Part shown: in pieces, positions 13,755 to 16,233 of the stretch
Numbering within the stretch: the first letter of the stretch is position 1
Layout of the letters: each line of letters opens with the position of its first letter
Origin: Candidatus Gribaldobacteria bacterium
Lineage (GTDB): Bacteria; Patescibacteriota; Minisyncoccia; Minisyncoccales; CG1-02-41-26
DNA length: 16,233 nt
Direction of reading: 5' to 3'
Assembly: GCA_026396775.1 (NCBI GenBank)
Contig: JAPLWD010000069.1
Coordinates: forward strand, 1 to 16,233
The notes under the pieces: model-generated
Database searches by the model: none
Seen by the model: only the letters and a program-made list of their open reading frames with translations
Told to the model about the DNA's origin: nothing
Translations under genes and position numbers: made by a program

Positions 13755-15923
13755 TTATAAACCTTGGCGGAAGTATTGGGTATAAATTTCATCAGCTAGG
13801 GCTTGAGACCTATCTATAAATTCTTGAGAAATTAACTTTTGAAAAATTTGGGGTAAATCCCCTTCATATTCCTCAAATTTATGAGCAGTGTCATTATATC
13901 TTTGTTTATCTTGCGAGCAAACATAAATTCTAGCCTTAGCATCTGTGCCTGATTTCCTGATTTCAACGAACATATCAACAAAATCAAAATAAATTCCATC
14001 ACCAACAAAAATGATATCTTTCAAATCATTAAAATCTAAAGTTGGAAAGACTTGCTGTAAAATTATTTTGGCTTGCTCAAAAGTTATGATCTTTTGATTT
14101 TTAGCCATCACTAAAGCTAAATAGAAAGAATAAACCTTATCTCTTTGCTTCTCGCCTATTTTCTTTTGCTGTTTTAAAGCTTCAGGGTTAGGCTCGCTTT
14201 CATTGTAATAAGTTTTATCACCCCTAACATAATATCTGTTTTCAATCTTATTTTCTTCAAGAATACTTTCCAAATAATCCGAAAGTATTATTTTATTTTT
14301 AAACAAATAAGCAACTAAAACGGTGGCTAACACCGCTGACTCGCCTGCTGATTTTTCGCGCATAGAAATGGCCACCCTACCAGCTTGGCTTTTGATATAT
14401 TCTTCTGGCCCAATAATCATTCCTCCACTTTCTTCGCCACCCGCCAACATTCTTGGAAGTTTACCTAAGTTAATATCTTTCCCAAAAATATCTTTAATAA
14501 TAATGTCAGCCTTTTCATCAGCTTTAATTTGCTTTTCAACTTTTTTCATTACATTGGCAATCTCTTTAAAGCCCACTGGCGTATTTATCACTTTAACTTG
14601 ATTATTTTTTGCCCATTCGTCCCAAGCCTTTGAGGTAACTGTAGTTTTAATAATAAACCGATTGTGCTTTTCAAATTTACCGGCTTGTTTTAATTGCTTG
14701 GCATAATAGTCAAACAGCATTAAAAACCCATAGTTGGGCTGGTAAACTACTAAAATTCTCTCCTCGTCTAAATCAACAAAGCTAATTCCAAGATTAGATA
14801 ATTTATTAGAATTACTCTTGCTTTCAATTTGCATTAAAACAATTCGGTCACCATCCGGATCAACCGAAAAAACAATATGCCCCAGTGATTTCTTCTTCAG
14901 CAAATCCTTAAAATCCATTGTTGCAACCACTGCAAGAATAGAAGCGTCACAAGACAAATCAAAAAACTCCTCTTGGCCAGTATTTTTATTTTCTCTTAAA
15001 ATTTTACCGATCCCATAATAAAACGGATCTGATTTTTCTCTTAAGTATTCAAAGGCTTGCTCTACGCCTATTTTTTCAAGAATACCCTCCATCACCGAGT
15101 GCATACAACCCCCGCCAAAATCAAAAGTTATTTTAAGCCCCTGTTTGATTTGTTCCTTGATTAAATCAATTGAGGATTCGTCTAAAACGCCTTTCTTTAA
15201 ATACTCAACATATTCAGTGATGCCATCTAAGTTTTCTACTATTAAATCGCTTTTCTTAGCCGACAATTTAATCAAAAAACCTTTTTCCTTGCCTGTCTTA
15301 ATAATCTCTTCTATTTTATCAGCAAAAGCTGTGGCTTTTTCCGGTAAAAATTGGCTACCCTCACCATCCAAATCCTTGGTGGCAGTTTTACTGGAAACAG
15401 CGTGGCTGGCTGTTACATATTCTCCTCCATCAAAATCGTTCATAAAAAGTAAAAACGAAACCAACCAAATTGGCATCGGCCTGTCGTTTTTGGGCAAATG
15501 AACTTTAATCCCAAGCCCGGCTTCCACTCTGGAGATAATTTCTATATATTCTTTGGTGTTATATCTAACCTCCCCCGCCACTATTTTATTTAAAACCTGG
15601 CCTGGTTTTTCTTCTTTTAAAACTAAACATTTCGCCAAAGTGGCCAAAACCACTCCCATATAATTAAAAGGAAAGCGACGATCCCAAGGATACAAAATAT
15701 TTTGGGCACCCCTAATGCCAGCTGTTGAAATTGCAGCCTCTTTCTTGTAACCCAAAGCCCAATCTTCCAGCTTTAATTTCTCTATTATTTCTTTGTTTAA
15801 CTCTATTTCAATTTCATCTTTTTTGGATAAGTCAAAAACTGGATTTTGCTTAATCTCATCAGGAGTATTTTTCTCTACCCCCTCAAGATACATTTTTTTA
15901 ATAGCTTCAATGTTTGTTTTCAT
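13755..15923 (-). CDS. Alpha-D-phosphohexomutase (phosphoglucomutase/phosphomannomutase-like), long form
   Basis: Moves phosphate between C6 and C1 of hexose phosphates through a phosphoserine. All four family loops are visible in the 722 residues. The N-terminal STAGIRGAQN starts at 66. The serine loop GEYVTASHAVSSKT (167-180) carries Ser173. Metal-binding DPDGDR is at 355-360. The sugar-binding GGEESGG is at 495-501, preceded by TPVGFKEI. The phosphate-binding RKSGTDAKARIYV is at 656-668. It is long compared with the common 450-580 residues, with insertions in the first half and after the serine loop. The usual TASHNP is changed to TASHAV. Start ATG 15921-15923 overlaps the stop of the upstream paralogue by 4 bases (ATGA), indicating coupling. 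Glucose or mannose preference cannot be told. Confidence 0.88.
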   Translation of the reverse strand: MKTNIEAIKKMYLEGVEKNTPDEIKQNPVFDLSKKDEIEIELNKEIIEKLKLEDWALGYKKEAAISTAGIRGAQNILYPWDRRFPFNYMGVVLATLAKCLVLKEEKPGQVLNKIVAGEVRYNTKEYIEIISRVEAGLGIKVHLPKNDRPMPIWLVSFLLFMNDFDGGEYVTASHAVSSKTATKDLDGEGSQFLPEKATAFADKIEEIIKTGKEKGFLIKLSAKKSDLIVENLDGITEYVEYLKKGVLDESSIDLIKEQIKQGLKITFDFGGGCMHSVMEGILEKIGVEQAFEYLREKSDPFYYGIGKILRENKNTGQEEFFDLSCDASILAVVATMDFKDLLKKKSLGHIVFSVDPDGDRIVLMQIESKSNSNKLSNLGISFVDLDEERILVVYQPNYGFLMLFDYYAKQLKQAGKFEKHNRFIIKTTVTSKAWDEWAKNNQVKVINTPVGFKEIANVMKKVEKQIKADEKADIIIKDIFGKDINLGKLPRMLAGGEESGGMIIGPEEYIKSQAGRVAISMREKSAGESAVLATVLVAYLFKNKIILSDYLESILEENKIENRYYVRGDKTYYNESEPNPEALKQQKKIGEKQRDKVYSFYLALVMAKNQKIITFEQAKIILQQVFPTLDFNDLKDIIFVGDGIYFDFVDMFVEIRKSGTDAKARIYVCSQDKQRYNDTAHKFEEYEGDLPQIFQKLISQEFIDRSQALADEIYTQYFRQGL

Positions 15924-16233
15924 ATTTTTTCACAATCATTAAAGGCTTTAATCCCTTCATTGAGAAGGTTATTAACCTTTTCTTGACTAGCATCACCTTC
16001 AGCGTAAATCCGAAAAGCTCCCGGCTCGGTTTTGGATTGGCGAAACCAAACATAAGAATTTTCATCTAAATGGGCTTTTAAACCGCCGGTTTCATCGCCT
16101 GATTTCAGAATCATCCAGCCTTTATTTTGAAAATATTTTTCTAGTTTACCTCTAATTCCAATAGCCCTTTCGGGCGAACAAGCCAGCTTAGTTCGATTGG
16201 AAAAATAGGCCGGATAGTTAATCAGGATTTCGC
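15920..16233 (-). CDS. Second phosphohexomutase, C-terminal part (5' end outside window)
   Basis: The last 103 codons of a gene entering from the right edge. The visible stretch has the C-terminal domain of phosphomannomutase/phosphoglucomutase. LEKYFQNKGWMILKSGDETGG is followed by the phosphate-binding loop VWFRQSKTEPGAFRIYAEGD, equivalent to RxSGTEPxxRxYxE but with Lys in place of Gly. The frame stays open back to the edge, so translation does not begin at the internal ATG 16114. Its TGA (15920-15922) overlaps the start of the downstream 722-residue paralogue. Catalytic serine and metal loops lie outside the window. The family call is good; substrate specificity is unknown. Confidence 0.8.
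   Translation of the reverse strand, partial: EILINYPAYFSNRTKLACSPERAIGIRGKLEKYFQNKGWMILKSGDETGGLKAHLDENSYVWFRQSKTEPGAFRIYAEGDASQEKVNNLLNEGIKAFNDCEKI

Noticed and set aside
1..16233. UGA recoding as in Gracilibacteria/Absconditabacteria
   Set aside because: TGA terminates the PGI/PMI, HAD and partial phosphohexomutase genes at the expected family ends.

Overview
The window most resembles a genome fragment from a Patescibacteria (CPR)-type bacterium, probably near Parcubacteria. Its A+T-rich genes are closely packed, with short or missing leaders. It combines a SecG, a membrane-anchored oligopeptide-binding protein, a bifunctional phosphoglucose/phosphomannose isomerase, tRNA-Leu, RNase J and TrpS. 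The lineage is an inference from gene style and order, not from a marker tree. TGA acts as an ordinary stop in several genes, so the UGA-Gly code of some CPR groups is not in use.

Layout. Positions 1-2514 (minus) hold most of uvrA, cut by the window edge before its second signature/Walker B region. Positions 2591-3143 (minus) hold a NYN/YacP-like nuclease gene with a probable one-base frameshift and a terminator at its 3' end. Positions 3254-4555 (plus) encode a short UvrC. Positions 4600-8249 (plus) form one envelope/sugar unit: a holin-4-type membrane protein, SecG, a substrate-binding protein with an embedded peptidoglycan-binding domain, PGI/PMI and tRNA-Leu(CAG). Positions 8301-9981 hold an RNase J gene broken by an internal deletion plus frameshift that removes its HxHxDH metal site. 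Positions 9994-11628 are a tightly coupled HAD phosphatase, DUF523 and methyltransferase cassette. It is followed by trpS (11648-12625) and a bidirectional terminator.

Positions 12695-13755 are accessory in character. They contain an orphan gene with a second probable single-base frameshift, an operator-like palindrome, a MITE-like palindromic repeat, a nested inverted repeat and a small membrane-peptide ORF rich in hairpins. From 13755 to the end (minus) run two tandem phosphohexomutase genes that overlap by 4 bases; the upstream one is partial.

Functionally, uvrA and uvrC supply nucleotide excision repair. PGI/PMI and the two phosphohexomutases supply hexose-phosphate interconversion, probably for glycolysis and sugar-nucleotide precursors. 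The holin-like/SecG/binding-protein block serves the envelope.

The core genes lack Shine-Dalgarno sites, and several have a -10 box within about 7-16 bases of the ATG, which suggests leaderless transcripts. The three orphan genes (starts 3143, 13110, 13481) instead have strong Shine-Dalgarno sites. Three frame disruptions in 16 kb could reflect real decay or base-level assembly errors, and raw reads would settle this. I do not see a clearly new multi-gene system. The most unusual items are the RNase J lesion, the peptidoglycan-binding insertion in the binding protein and the palindrome-rich block at 13.1-13.75 kb.
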